Below, in pieces: positions 48,721 through 57,478 of a DNA stretch of 64,000 nucleotides. The stretch's first letter is position 1. Every line of letters starts with the position of its first letter. A program made the translations under genes and the position numbers. The DNA is from Candidatus Eremiobacterota bacterium (GTDB lineage: Bacteria; Vulcanimicrobiota; Vulcanimicrobiia; Vulcanimicrobiales; Vulcanimicrobiaceae): NCBI GenBank assembly GCA_019240525.1, contig JAFAYE010000001.1, forward strand, positions 2,701,300 to 2,765,299, in the 5' to 3' direction. The notes below the pieces were generated by a model. The model saw nothing but the letters and a program-made list of their open reading frames with translations, ran no database searches and had not been told where the DNA came from.

Positions 48721-50151
48721 ATGAGCGCACGGCCTTTCATCTATCGTTTTACCAAAGACCTGCGCCTCGACGATCACGCCGGTTTAGCGGCAGCGGCGGC
48801 GCGCGGTCCGATTCTGCCGCTCTTGGTGATCGACGATGCTCTGCACGCTCGTCTCAAAATCTCACCGCGACGAGCGGCGTTTTTTTGTGCGTGCGTCGCG
48901 GCGCTCGATAGAGAACTACGCGAACGTGGAAGCGCGCTGATCGTACGCCGAGGAGCCTCGTGGCCGGCAGCGAGGCGACTTGCACGTGAGGTCGATGCGG
49001 CTGGAGTTGTTTGGAGCGCCGCCTACGACGCCGCCGCGATGGAGCGGGATCAAAAGCTGCAAGCGCGCTTGGAAGAGGCCGGTCTGGAAGCCTCGATCGT
49101 GCACGATGCGGCGGCGGTCGCTCCGGAGGAGACCGCGGCGGCGCGCAGCGGCGCCGGTCTTGGGTATCGAGCGTTTGCACCCTACTTCGAAGCGTGGTCC
49201 GAGCTGCCGATTGCCTCACACGAGCAACCGCTCTTGCTGCGTTTTGCCGTGCCTGACGTGGAGAGCGAGCCGCTGCCCGTGCCTGAAGAGTTCGACGCTC
49301 TGTCGCAGAGCGTGGAGGGCGGCTCCGCTGCCGCGCGGCGCTGCTTCGAACGATTCCTGCGCGAAGACGCCGCCCAGTACGCGATTGCCGCGACGGTGCC
49401 GGCCGAGGATCGCACGTCTCATCTTTGCGCTCACCTTTCATATGGGACGATTTCCGTGCGGACCATCGTGCGCGCGGTGCGCGAGCGTATCGGCAATCCA
49501 TTCGCACTAAGCGAGGAACGAGTCTCGCTGCGCCTCTTTTTGCGTGCGCTGGCGCATCGCGACTTTTTCTTGCAGCTGGCGTGGTTTCACCCGCGCGTCG
49601 CGGACGAACCGTTGCAAGAGAAGATGAGCGCCTTCAGCTGGGCGCGGTCGCATCGTGTGCTTGAAGCATGGCTTGCCGGCAGGACGGGCTATCCGCTGGT
49701 CGATGCTGGAATTGCGCAGTTGCATGCGGTGGGCTGGATGCATCCGCACGTGCGCGCGGTTGCTGCTTCATGGCTCTGCTTCGACCTCGGAGTCGATTGG
49801 CGCATCGGCCGCGACGAATGGGATCGCTGGCTGATCGAGGACGATCCGGCCCTCGCGACCGGAAATTGGCAGTGGATCGCGGGCGTCGGTGCCGATATGG
49901 CACAGTATCCGCGCATATACAATCCTGAAAAACAACGGCGTCGCTACGACCCGGCCGGTCGTTACGTGCGCCGGTGGATTCCGGAACTGCGTGACGTTCC
50001 GATCGATGCTTCGTACGAACGGCAAGCCGATTCGCCGCAACTCACCCTCGCGCTCGACGCGGGCCGTCCGTATCCACGGCCCGTGGTCGATCATGCCGTT
50101 GCGGCGCGGGCGTTCTTAACGCGTTATCGCGACTTTGCCGGTGTGCGCTAG
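48721..50151 (+). CDS. phr: Deoxyribodipyrimidine photolyase (cryptochrome/photolyase family)
   Basis: Photolyase repairs UV-induced pyrimidine dimers using light. The 476-residue product has an N-terminal antenna-binding domain ('FIYRFTKDLRLDDHAGLAAAAARGPILPLLVIDD') and a C-terminal FAD-binding helical domain ('RLFLRALAHRDFFLQLAWFHP', 'TGYPLVDAGIAQLHAVGWMHPHVRAVAASWLCFDLGVDWRIGRDEWDRWLIEDDPALATGNWQWIAGVGAD...PRIYNPEKQ'). The N-W-Q-W and D-P-x-x-x-G-N patterns are typical of class I photolyases. Its TAG stop lies in CTAG shared with the stop of the convergent gene. Confidence 0.9.
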   Translation: MSARPFIYRFTKDLRLDDHAGLAAAAARGPILPLLVIDDALHARLKISPRRAAFFCACVAALDRELRERGSALIVRRGASWPAARRLAREVDAAGVVWSAAYDAAAMERDQKLQARLEEAGLEASIVHDAAAVAPEETAAARSGAGLGYRAFAPYFEAWSELPIASHEQPLLLRFAVPDVESEPLPVPEEFDALSQSVEGGSAAARRCFERFLREDAAQYAIAATVPAEDRTSHLCAHLSYGTISVRTIVRAVRERIGNPFALSEERVSLRLFLRALAHRDFFLQLAWFHPRVADEPLQEKMSAFSWARSHRVLEAWLAGRTGYPLVDAGIAQLHAVGWMHPHVRAVAASWLCFDLGVDWRIGRDEWDRWLIEDDPALATGNWQWIAGVGADMAQYPRIYNPEKQRRRYDPAGRYVRRWIPELRDVPIDASYERQADSPQLTLALDAGRPYPRPVVDHAVAARAFLTRYRDFAGVR

Positions 50152-50714
50152 TCGGCGGCACCCTTGGGAAAGCGTTCGTCGAGCCAACTGGTAACCACCG
50201 GTATACGGACGTCGTCGCCATTCCATGTCTTGATGCCGTAGTAAACGCTGGCGACCAGAAAGAGCGGCGCGAGCAGCGGCACGAGTACCCAGGCCGAGAA
50301 GCCGAGGAACGGCACCTGCGCGATGAGCGAGAGTAAACCCCAGAAGCCGAAGAATCCGAGGTTGAAACCCAGCGCCTGAAACGCCTGCCGGCGCAGATGA
50401 CGCGACTGCTTTCGATCGAGGAGCGAAAGCAGCGCGAGCGGCCATAGCGGATAACCGAGCGCAACCAAAGCGCGCGATTCGACGGGATCGTCGGCCACCG
50501 TGACCGATGCCGGGCCGCGAACGCTCGCCGGCGCAGGGCGGGGCGGCACCGAACCGGCGATTTGTTGGCGCGTCGCCGTGGCCGCTTCGACTTTCGCGGC
50601 GAGTCGACAACTCGGACAGCTGCCGCGTTCGTCGCGGCAGGTCGCACAGATCGACTTTCCGCAATCGGTGCACCGCGCGACCGACGGGACGTTCGAGTGA
50701 AAGTAGCAGTCCAT
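50148..50714 (-). CDS. B-box-like zinc finger / DUF4870 membrane protein
   Basis: The 188-residue product has an N-terminal zinc finger with paired cysteines ('CYFHSNVPSVARCTDCGKSICATCRDERGSCPSCRLA'), of the B-box/DUF-type seen in membrane proteins. It then has three hydrophobic segments (about residues 85-104, 117-133 and 140-160) in a DUF4870-like region ('LRRQAFQALGFNLGFFGFWGLLSLIAQVP'). Function unknown. It converges on the photolyase gene and shares the palindromic CTAG stop. Confidence 0.7.
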   Translation of the reverse strand: MDCYFHSNVPSVARCTDCGKSICATCRDERGSCPSCRLAAKVEAATATRQQIAGSVPPRPAPASVRGPASVTVADDPVESRALVALGYPLWPLALLSLLDRKQSRHLRRQAFQALGFNLGFFGFWGLLSLIAQVPFLGFSAWVLVPLLAPLFLVASVYYGIKTWNGDDVRIPVVTSWLDERFPKGAAD

Positions 50715-50813
50715 GAACTTCAGCGCACTCCTCTTCCGGTTCTTGTCACCATCACGTACCGGAACGCGCTCGGGGAGGTTTCATCGCGCGGCGGCGGCAA
50801 GACCGTGCCGCCG

Positions 50814-52580
50814 ATGAGCCGCCGCTCGATTCTCATTCGCTTGGCGCGCGAGGCGCGCCCATATTATCCTCGCCTATCGACCGCCATGGCCATGGGCGTT
50901 TTGGCGGGCATCCTGTCGATCGTCCCCCCACTCGCCTTTCGTATCATCATCAACCAAGTTCTCGTGCCGCCCCCCGGACACGTGGCGGATTTGCGAGCGC
51001 TCTACCTGGCGTTGGGAATCACGTCGGTCGCCCTAGTCCTGGCCAACGCCGCCATCTACGGCCAAACGTACCTGACGGCTTGGAGCGGGCAAAACTTGGT
51101 GGCGCGCTTGCGAGTGCGGCTTTTCGACCGCCTGCTCAATTTGCCGCTCGGTGAATTCGACAAGTGGCGTCCCGGCGAATTGATAGCGCGCTTTTCGACC
51201 GACTTGCAAATCATGATCGACGCCGTCAGCGTTTCCGTGCCGCAGCTCGTCGTCGCACTCGCGACCTTCATATCGTCCTTTGCGACCATGGTGTATCTCG
51301 ATTGGCTCCTGACGATCTCGCTCGTACTCCTTGCGCCGATCATCTCGCTCGCCGTTTCAAACTTTCAGCGTCTCATCTCCGCGAGCACACATCGCGCACA
51401 GCAACGAATTGCCGATCTCACGGCCAACCTCTCCGAGATCCTTGGGGGACATCGCGTCGTGAAATCGTTCGGAAGCGAATCGTATGAAGTAGCGCGATTT
51501 CGTTCCCGAAACGAAGACTTTTTCGGCGCGTACATGAAGCTCACGCAGTTCATCCAGACTCAGCCGTTGGTCGTTTCGACCATTATGGTCGCCGCCGTCG
51601 TCGGAATAATGTGGCTCTCGGTGCGCGAAGTGCTGGTCGGTCGCCTCGATACCGGCAAAGTCTTTATGTATTGGGGACTCCTCGTCAACTTGATGAACCC
51701 GATGAATCGCGTTGCGGCATTCTTCGGCGATATCAGCAAGGCGATCGTGGGCGCCGGCCGCGTCTTCGAACTGCTCGATCTTCCGGTTGAGGTGCGCAAC
51801 CCGCCCGGTGCGGTTGCGCTCTCCTCGGTGCGTGGCCGCATCGAGTATGCCGGCGTGACCTTCCGCTATAAAGCGGCCGAACGCCCCGCACTGCACGACG
51901 TCAACGCGACGATCGAGGCAGGCGAAGTTGTGGCGTTAGTCGGCCCGTCGGGCGCTGGAAAAACGACGCTTGTCAATCTGGTGCCGCGCTTCTATGCGCC
52001 CCAGGAAGGGCGCGTCTTGCTCGACGGGATCGACATTGCGACACTTCGCCTTTCCGACCTCCGCTCGGCAATAGCGATCGTTCCGCAGGACGTTCAGCTT
52101 TTTCGCGGCTCGATCCTGAACAACATTCGCTACGGACGAATCGATGCCAGCGACGACGAGGTGCGCGCGGCGGCGCGCGATGCGAACGTCGACGAGTACG
52201 TGCAGTCCTTCCCCGACGGGTACGCCACGCAAGTCGGAGAACGGGGCGTGCGGCTTTCCGGAGGGGAACGTCAGCGCATAGCAATTGCGCGCGCGGTTTT
52301 ACGCGATCCGCGAATCTTGATTCTCGACGAAGCCACCAGCGCGCTCGACAGCCACTCCGAGGCGATGATCGAGGAGGCTCTCGATCGCCTTTTGCCTGGT
52401 CGCACGACGCTCATCATTGCCCACCGGCTTTCGACGGTGCGGCGCGCGCACAAGGTACTCTTCATCGAAGCCGGACGCGTGATCGAAATCGGCACGCACG
52501 ACGAGCTCTTAGCAAGGGGAGGCGCGTACGCACGGCTGCACGCCGCTCAGTTCTCGCATCTTGGAACATCAAGCGTGTGA
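50814..52580 (+). CDS. ABC exporter, fused permease and ATPase (MsbA-like)
   Basis: From ATG 50814 (GTG 50805 is possible) the product has 588 residues. Six membrane segments occupy residues 20-310, followed by one ATPase domain with Walker A 'VGPSGAGKTT', the signature 'VRLSGGERQR', Walker B 'ILILDEAT' and the H loop 'IIAHRLST'. Such half-transporters export lipids, lipooligosaccharides or drugs as dimers; the MsbA-like assignment is by general layout. The open frame extends upstream across the 5' end of the divergent zinc-finger gene, but without membrane-protein character. Confidence 0.87.
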   Translation: MSRRSILIRLAREARPYYPRLSTAMAMGVLAGILSIVPPLAFRIIINQVLVPPPGHVADLRALYLALGITSVALVLANAAIYGQTYLTAWSGQNLVARLRVRLFDRLLNLPLGEFDKWRPGELIARFSTDLQIMIDAVSVSVPQLVVALATFISSFATMVYLDWLLTISLVLLAPIISLAVSNFQRLISASTHRAQQRIADLTANLSEILGGHRVVKSFGSESYEVARFRSRNEDFFGAYMKLTQFIQTQPLVVSTIMVAAVVGIMWLSVREVLVGRLDTGKVFMYWGLLVNLMNPMNRVAAFFGDISKAIVGAGRVFELLDLPVEVRNPPGAVALSSVRGRIEYAGVTFRYKAAERPALHDVNATIEAGEVVALVGPSGAGKTTLVNLVPRFYAPQEGRVLLDGIDIATLRLSDLRSAIAIVPQDVQLFRGSILNNIRYGRIDASDDEVRAAARDANVDEYVQSFPDGYATQVGERGVRLSGGERQRIAIARAVLRDPRILILDEATSALDSHSEAMIEEALDRLLPGRTTLIIAHRLSTVRRAHKVLFIEAGRVIEIGTHDELLARGGAYARLHAAQFSHLGTSSV

Positions 52581-52604
52581 TAAAAGTAGCAATCGCCGCG
52601 CGAC

Positions 52605-52664
52605 GTGACGACCCGCCCAAGGTCTCGGGGCCGGAGACCCACAATAAGGCCCCCGGTACGTCAC
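52605..52664 (+). other. Structured leader before cysC (candidate RNA element)
   Basis: The 103-base gap upstream of cysC has nested inverted repeats. GTGACG (52605-52610) can pair with CGTCAC (52659-52664), enclosing the hairpin GGTCTC (52621-52626) with GAGACC (52634-52639). The hairpin loop GGGGCC could also pair with GGCCCC at 52648-52653. It ends about 20 bases before the TTG start of cysC. I do not recognise it as a known riboswitch class, and no T run follows. Confidence 0.35.
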
Positions 52665-52683
52665 CTCCAGAAAGGAACTTCAG

Positions 52684-53265
52684 TTGAAGCAGGGATTCAC
52701 CGTGTGGCTCACCGGTCTCTCCGGCGCGGGTAAAAGCACGATTGCCGAGCGCCTCGCACCCGAGCTGGCCGCGCGCGGTTGCAGCGTCGAAGTGCTCGAC
52801 GGCGACGAAGTCCGTACGCACCTCTCCAAAGGTCTGGGATTCAGCCGCGAAGATCGCGATATCAATATCGGACGCATCTCCTTCGTCGCTTCGCTCTTGG
52901 TCAAACACGGCGCCGCCGTGATTACCGCAGCGATCTCACCGTACGCTCAAGCGCGAGGCGAGGCGCGAAAGCGAATCGGAAAAGCACAGTTCGTCGAAGT
53001 ATTCGTGCGCTGCTCGTTGGACGAACTCGTACGCCGCGACGTCAAAGGACTTTATAAGAAAGCGATCGCCGGCGAGCTGCAGCACTTTACGGGGGTCTCG
53101 GATCCTTACGAAGCTCCCGAAAATCCGGACGTGACCGTGGATAGCGAGACGGAGTCGATTGAAGAAAGCGTCGGAAAAATTCTGACCGAGCTCAAGCGAC
53201 GCGGTTATTTGCCGACCGACGCTTCGGCGACGGTGCGGACGAGCTCCGCCGAGGGAGTACGATGA
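52684..53265 (+). CDS. cysC: Adenylyl-sulfate kinase
   Basis: CysC phosphorylates APS to PAPS in sulfate activation. The 193-residue product starts at TTG 52684, preceded by AAAGGAA. Walker A is 'GLSGAGKST' (residues 11-19); '[44 protein letters not shown]' and '[27 protein letters not shown]' are the APS-binding and lid signatures. It overlaps sat by four bases (ATGA). Confidence 0.92.
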   Translation: MKQGFTVWLTGLSGAGKSTIAERLAPELAARGCSVEVLDGDEVRTHLSKGLGFSREDRDINIGRISFVASLLVKHGAAVITAAISPYAQARGEARKRIGKAQFVEVFVRCSLDELVRRDVKGLYKKAIAGELQHFTGVSDPYEAPENPDVTVDSETESIEESVGKILTELKRRGYLPTDASATVRTSSAEGVR

Positions 53266-54407
53266 TCGCTCCTCACGGCGGCGAGCTCGTCAATCGATTG
53301 GCCGACTCTGCGCAAGCCGAACTGGAGTTGCGCGAGGCGAGCAAAGGACTTCGCGGTCTGACGCTCACGGGTCGGGAGCTCAACGATCTTGCTCTCATCG
53401 CCATCGGCGCCTGCAGCCCGCTTACCGGGTTCATGACTCGCAAGGACTACGAGCCGGTCGTGACGTCCATGCGTTTAGCCAACGGTTTGCCATGGAGCAT
53501 CCCAGTCGTACTGGCGGTTGACCGCGAGCAAGCTCCGAGCATTGGCACGCGCGCCGCACTTTACGATAGCGAGGGAGACCTTCGCGGGCTCATCGACGTC
53601 GAGGATGTTTTCGAGTACGACAAGCGACGCGAGGCGAACAACGTTTATCGCACGGAGGATGAGAAGCATCCCGGCGTCGCCGCGCTCTACGAGCGTAAAG
53701 ACGTGCTGGTCGGCGGACCGGTGCGCGTGCTTGGGCGCGAACGCAACAGCGAGAGTCTTTCGCCGCTTGAGACGCGCGCCGAGTTCGAGCGCCGCGGTTG
53801 GAACACGATCGTCGGTTTCCAAACTCGAAATCCGGTGCATCGCGCTCACGAATACATTCAGAAGTGCGCGCTCGAAATCGTGGACGGATTGCTCCTCCAT
53901 CCGCTCGTCGGCGAGACAAAGGGCGACGATATCCCCGCCGACGTGCGCATGCGTTGCTATCGAACGTTGCTGGAAAACTACTATCCCTCGGATCGAGTGC
54001 TGCTGAGCACGCTACCAGCGGCAATGCGATATGCCGGCCCGCGCGAAGCAATTTTTCACGCCATGATTCGCAAGAACTATGGATGCACGCATTTCATCGT
54101 CGGACGCGACCACGCCGGCGTCGGGAGCTACTACGGCACGTACGACGCGCAGAAGATCTTCGCGGAGTTCGATCCTGCCGAATTGGGGATCGTGCCGCTC
54201 AAATTCGAAAACAGCTTCTATTGTCGCCGTTGTCAGCAGATGGGCTCCCAGAAGACCTGCAGCCACGATGCCGAGCACCACGTTTCCTTGAGTGGCACGA
54301 AAGTGCGGGAGATGCTCCGAGCCGGACAGCTGCCGCCGCCCGAGTTTTCACGGCCGGAGGTCGCGGCAATCCTCATCGAGGCTTCGCGCGAACCCGCGTC
54401 GGCATAA
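53262..54407 (+). CDS. sat: Sulfate adenylyltransferase (ATP sulfurylase)
   Basis: Sat forms APS from sulfate and ATP. The 381-residue product has the catalytic motif '[20 protein letters not shown]' (Q-x-R-N-x-x-H-x-x-H), '[19 protein letters not shown]' and '[27 protein letters not shown]', standard for the single-chain (dissimilatory-like, also assimilatory) enzyme. A Cys cluster in '[18 protein letters not shown]' is the zinc site seen in some bacterial Sat proteins. It follows cysC; together they make PAPS, for assimilation or sulfation. Confidence 0.93.
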   Translation: MIAPHGGELVNRLADSAQAELELREASKGLRGLTLTGRELNDLALIAIGACSPLTGFMTRKDYEPVVTSMRLANGLPWSIPVVLAVDREQAPSIGTRAALYDSEGDLRGLIDVEDVFEYDKRREANNVYRTEDEKHPGVAALYERKDVLVGGPVRVLGRERNSESLSPLETRAEFERRGWNTIVGFQTRNPVHRAHEYIQKCALEIVDGLLLHPLVGETKGDDIPADVRMRCYRTLLENYYPSDRVLLSTLPAAMRYAGPREAIFHAMIRKNYGCTHFIVGRDHAGVGSYYGTYDAQKIFAEFDPAELGIVPLKFENSFYCRRCQQMGSQKTCSHDAEHHVSLSGTKVREMLRAGQLPPPEFSRPEVAAILIEASREPASA

Positions 54408-54434
54408 GCGAAGGCGACCGAACCGTCGCACCCG

Positions 54435-54474
54435 AAGGAGGGGAGCTTCTAGCTCCATGGCCAGCCAAGGAGGG
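54435..54474 (+). promoter_or_regulatory. csrA leader with hairpin and two GGA-type ribosome-binding sites
   Basis: AAGGAGGGG at 54435-54443 precedes the hairpin GGAGCT-TCT-AGCTCC (54442-54456), which partly covers it. A second AAGGAGGG (54467-54474) lies six bases before ATG 54481. GGA in or near hairpin loops is the CsrA-binding feature, so autoregulation is plausible. Confidence 0.4.
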
Positions 54475-54480
54475 CCTTCC

Positions 54481-54720
54481 ATGCTCGTGCTTAGCCGCAA
54501 GGCAAATCAATCTATCATGATCGGCGACGACATTCGCATTCTCGTCGTTGGTCTCGACCGCGATCAAGTGAAGTTAGGCATCGAGGCGCCCCGCCATGTG
54601 CCGGTGCACCGTTTTGAAATCTTCGCTGAAATTCATCGCGGCGCTGCAAGCGCGACGCTGCAGCCGGTAGGAAAAGCGGCGGCCGAAGCGGATATAATCC
54701 GCGATACAGACCGTAACTAA
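54481..54720 (+). CDS. csrA: Carbon storage regulator CsrA
   Basis: CsrA is a small RNA-binding regulator of translation. I start at ATG 54481, which has the best ribosome-binding site; an in-frame ATG at 54457 would add eight residues. The 79-residue product begins 'MLVLSRKANQSIMIGDDIRILVVGLDRDQVKLGIEAPRHVPVHRFEIF', the full CsrA core, with Arg6 and the C-terminal RNA-contact region ('VPVHRFEI') intact. The last 25 residues form a low-similarity tail. No flagellar or fliW gene is near. Confidence 0.92.
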   Translation: MLVLSRKANQSIMIGDDIRILVVGLDRDQVKLGIEAPRHVPVHRFEIFAEIHRGAASATLQPVGKAAAEADIIRDTDRN

Positions 54721-54856
54721 CCTCTAGCGACATTAGCGCCCCATCGCCAGGGGGATAACCGTCGCGCCTAGAATGTTGACCTAGGTTCACATATAATCCG
54801 CATTACCGCTATGCTGAGGCTCCCATTGACCAAAGATTTGAGGCCATGACCACGCC

Positions 54857-55645
54857 ATGAATATCAACTGGAGTTACACGCTCGTCGGATTTATCGTGGG
54901 GACGTGCATGGCGTATAGCGGCGTCGGCGCCGGCGCCATTACCACGCCGTTACTGATCTTTCTGGGAGTCGGGAGCAACACCGCGATCGGTTCGGATCTG
55001 CTCTTTGCCCTCGGTACCAAGATCGTTGCGATGGGCACGCACCTTCATAAACGAACCGTGCAGTTTTCTGTTTTGTGGCGGCTGTCCATCGGGGGATTAC
55101 CGGGCGCCATCATCGGCGTGACGATCAGCGCCTACATGCACAAGCACTTGGATATCAATCAGCTCAATGGGATTTTGAAGGTCGCCGTTGCGATCGCGCT
55201 GCTGCTCTCGGCGGCCGGCATTATCCTCAATCGCAGGCTCTCGGCCGACACCGCTGCGCGTACGAACCACGTTCCGACCTTGCAACTCGCCGTCACCGGA
55301 TTCTTCGTGGGCGTCTGCGTCAGCATTACGTCCATCGGCGCGGGCTCGTTGACGCTTCCGCTGTTGCTCGTCGCCGCGCCGAGCGTTGCCCTGCGTCGCC
55401 TCGTCGGGACGGACTTGGCCTTCGCAGTCGTCGTCTTGGTGCCGTCGCTCATCGGACATTGGAAGATCGGCGACGTCAATACGGGCATTGCCGCGTCGCT
55501 GCTGATCGGCTCGATTCCCGGCGTCTTTCTGGGTACGCACTTTGTATCCAGACTCCCCGAACGGTGGTTCCGGGGGGCGCTCGCCGGCGTTCTCGTCGTC
55601 GTTGCGCTGGCGCTATTGCCGATTCTGCCGCACCCGAAAGGCTAG
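54857..55645 (+). CDS. TSUP-family (TauE/SafE) transporter
   Basis: The 262-residue product has about eight hydrophobic segments in two similar halves. Each half opens with the family pattern: 'VGFIVGTCMAYSGVGAGAITTPLLIFLGV' and 'VTGFFVGVCVSITSIGAGSLTLPLLLV'. TSUP members export sulfite or sulfonates or import sulfate-like anions. Its position after cysC-sat suggests a sulfur anion. A TATAAT at 54792-54797 may be its -10 box. Its last 33 bases overlap the end of the convergent rmlA gene. Confidence 0.82.
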   Translation: MNINWSYTLVGFIVGTCMAYSGVGAGAITTPLLIFLGVGSNTAIGSDLLFALGTKIVAMGTHLHKRTVQFSVLWRLSIGGLPGAIIGVTISAYMHKHLDINQLNGILKVAVAIALLLSAAGIILNRRLSADTAARTNHVPTLQLAVTGFFVGVCVSITSIGAGSLTLPLLLVAAPSVALRRLVGTDLAFAVVVLVPSLIGHWKIGDVNTGIAASLLIGSIPGVFLGTHFVSRLPERWFRGALAGVLVVVALALLPILPHPKG

Positions 55646-56344
55646 CTCGCCAGCGCGAAAAAGGCTATCGAAGGTGCCGGCGTCACTCCAGGCACCTTCG
55701 AGTATGTCGTAGCGAAGCTCGCCCTCGCGGATGTAGCGGTTGTGAACGTCGGCGATTTCGAGCTCGCCGCGCTGCGACGGCGTTAGCGTTCGAATGTAGT
55801 CGAAAACGCGCCCATCGAACATATAGACGCCGGTAACCGCGTAGCGGCTCTTCGGATGGGCTGGTTTTTCTTCGACCGCGACGATCCGTTCGCCGTCGAA
55901 CGTGGGGACGCCGAAGCGTCCCGCGTCGTCAACTTCTTTGAGCAAAATGCGCGCGCCCGTCTGCTGCGCCTCGAATCTCGCAACGTGCGGGCCAATGTCG
56001 TCCTCCAAAATGTTATCGCCCAGCGCGACCACGATGGGTTCACCGTGGGCGAAATCCTCGCAGAGTCGTAGGGCGTCGGCAATACCGCGCTCGCCCTCTT
56101 GATAGGCGTAATAGATGCTCTGCAGCCCCAGCTCCGCGCCGTTGCCGAGAAGGCGCAGAAAGTCCCCGGCTGAGTTGCCTCCCGTCACCAGCATGACTTC
56201 CCTGACGCCGGCGCGCTGCAACGTTTCCAGGGGATAATAGATCATCGGCCGGTCGTACACCGGCAAAAGATGTTTGTTTGTGACCTTCGTGAGTGGTCGC
56301 AAGCGCGAACCGAGTCCGCCTGCGAGGACGATGCCCCTGGTCAT
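55613..56344 (-). CDS. rmlA: Glucose-1-phosphate thymidylyltransferase (short RmlA form)
   Basis: RmlA makes dTDP-glucose for rhamnose and related deoxysugars. ATG 56344 overlaps the rmlB stop (ATGA) and gives 243 residues, shorter than the common 290-residue form, which has an extra regulatory C-terminal part. '[42 protein letters not shown]' is the nucleotide-binding start, 'GDNILEDDI' has the catalytic Asp, and 'VEEKPAHPKSRYAVTGVYMFD' and 'WSDAGTFDSL' complete the fold. It is in an operon with rmlB; rmlC and rmlD are not in the window. Confidence 0.88.
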   Translation of the reverse strand: MTRGIVLAGGLGSRLRPLTKVTNKHLLPVYDRPMIYYPLETLQRAGVREVMLVTGGNSAGDFLRLLGNGAELGLQSIYYAYQEGERGIADALRLCEDFAHGEPIVVALGDNILEDDIGPHVARFEAQQTGARILLKEVDDAGRFGVPTFDGERIVAVEEKPAHPKSRYAVTGVYMFDGRVFDYIRTLTPSQRGELEIADVHNRYIREGELRYDILEGAWSDAGTFDSLFRAGELAFRVRQNRQ

Positions 56345-57312
56345 GGGGCGCACTCTTGCGTTTGCGAGCGCCACCACGTTGGGTTACCGCGATACCATTG
56401 CACGGTCGCAGCGAGGCCGTCGTCGAACGCGATCCGTGGAGTCCATCCCAGGGCGCGGAGTTTCTTCGAATTGACGGCATAGCGGCGATCGTGGCCGGGC
56501 CGGTCGGCAACGTGCTGCACGTGGGTTTCCATCGAGCGACCGCAGAACCCGACGATCGCACGTGTGAGTTCGACGTTTGTTTTGGGAGTCTCCGCCGAGA
56601 TGTTGTAGACGGCGCCGATCTCGCCGTGTTCGAGGACGTGCAAGATTGCGCGTGCGTGGTCCTCGACGTGCAGCCAATCGCGAATCTGGAGGCCGTCACC
56701 GTAGAGCGGGACCGGACGGTCGTCGAGCAGGTTGGTTATGAAGAGCGGCACGATTTTTTCCGGATACTGAAACGGGCCGTACGTATTGCTTCCCCGCGTG
56801 ATGAGTACGGGCGAGTCGTAGGTTGCGCGATACGCAAGAACGAGGAGATCGCCGGCGGCCTTGCTGGCAGCGTACGGGCTGCGCGGCCGAAGCGGATCGC
56901 TCTCGAGCGACTCACCTCGTGCCACGTGCCCGTAGACTTCGTCGGTGGAAACTTGGAGATAGCGCGCCACGGCGCACTTGCGGGCCTCCTGCAGCAAGAC
57001 GTGGGTACCCAGAGTATCGGTGCGCAAGAAAGCTTCCGGGTCGACGATCGAACGGTCGACGTGCGTCTCCGCGGCGAAGTTGATAATTGCATCGGCACCG
57101 GGGAGCGTCTCCCCGACGATGTCCGGATCGCAGATGTTGCCTCTGACGAAGCGATAGCGCGGATTCCCATCCAAATCGCGCAGGTTCTCCGGGTTTCCGG
57201 CATAGGTGACGGCATCGAGGTTAACGATTTCCAGCGCCGGTCGCTCGCGCAGAGCCAGACGAATGAAATGGGAGCCGATAAACCCTAGCCCCCCGGTGAC
57301 GAGCCAGCGCAT
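56341..57312 (-). CDS. rmlB: dTDP-glucose 4,6-dehydratase
   Basis: RmlB forms dTDP-4-keto-6-deoxyglucose from dTDP-glucose with bound NAD. From ATG 57312 the product has 323 residues. It starts '[18 protein letters not shown]' (G-x-x-G-x-x-G), with '[11 protein letters not shown]', the catalytic T-D-E in 'VSTDEVYG' and Y-x-x-x-K in '[11 protein letters not shown]'. '[13 protein letters not shown]' and '[21 protein letters not shown]' are typical C-terminal marks. Its start is 27 bases from the divergent rpsB promoter -35 box. Confidence 0.9.
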   Translation of the reverse strand: MRWLVTGGLGFIGSHFIRLALRERPALEIVNLDAVTYAGNPENLRDLDGNPRYRFVRGNICDPDIVGETLPGADAIINFAAETHVDRSIVDPEAFLRTDTLGTHVLLQEARKCAVARYLQVSTDEVYGHVARGESLESDPLRPRSPYAASKAAGDLLVLAYRATYDSPVLITRGSNTYGPFQYPEKIVPLFITNLLDDRPVPLYGDGLQIRDWLHVEDHARAILHVLEHGEIGAVYNISAETPKTNVELTRAIVGFCGRSMETHVQHVADRPGHDRRYAVNSKKLRALGWTPRIAFDDGLAATVQWYRGNPTWWRSQTQECAP

Positions 57313-57338
57313 GCTGCGCGCTTCGGCGGCCACGGTCC

Positions 57339-57367
57339 TTGGAGCCTTCGGCCGCCCGTGCTATAAT
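57339..57367 (+). promoter_or_regulatory. Promoter of the rpsB operon
   Basis: TTGGAG (57339-57344) and a perfect TATAAT (57362-57367) are 17 bases apart. The transcript would begin near 57374 and carry a leader of about 105 bases before rpsB. That leader holds a 25-codon frame (57396-57473) ending eight bases short of the rpsB start. Confidence 0.7.
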
Positions 57368-57478
57368 CGCGCGGCTGTCTATCACTTCACCCCGCATGGA
57401 AGCGAGGTGGCGATGGCTCCACGACACGACCGCGAGGCCAGGGAAGGGGCGCGGCCGGGGGCCAGAAAGGTAAAACCT

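Noticed and set aside
57413-57478. RpsB with a 22-residue N-terminal extension from ATG 57413
   Set aside because: The start at 57479 matches the conserved S2 N-terminus and has its own AAAGG site; the extension is Arg/Gly-rich and unlike S2.
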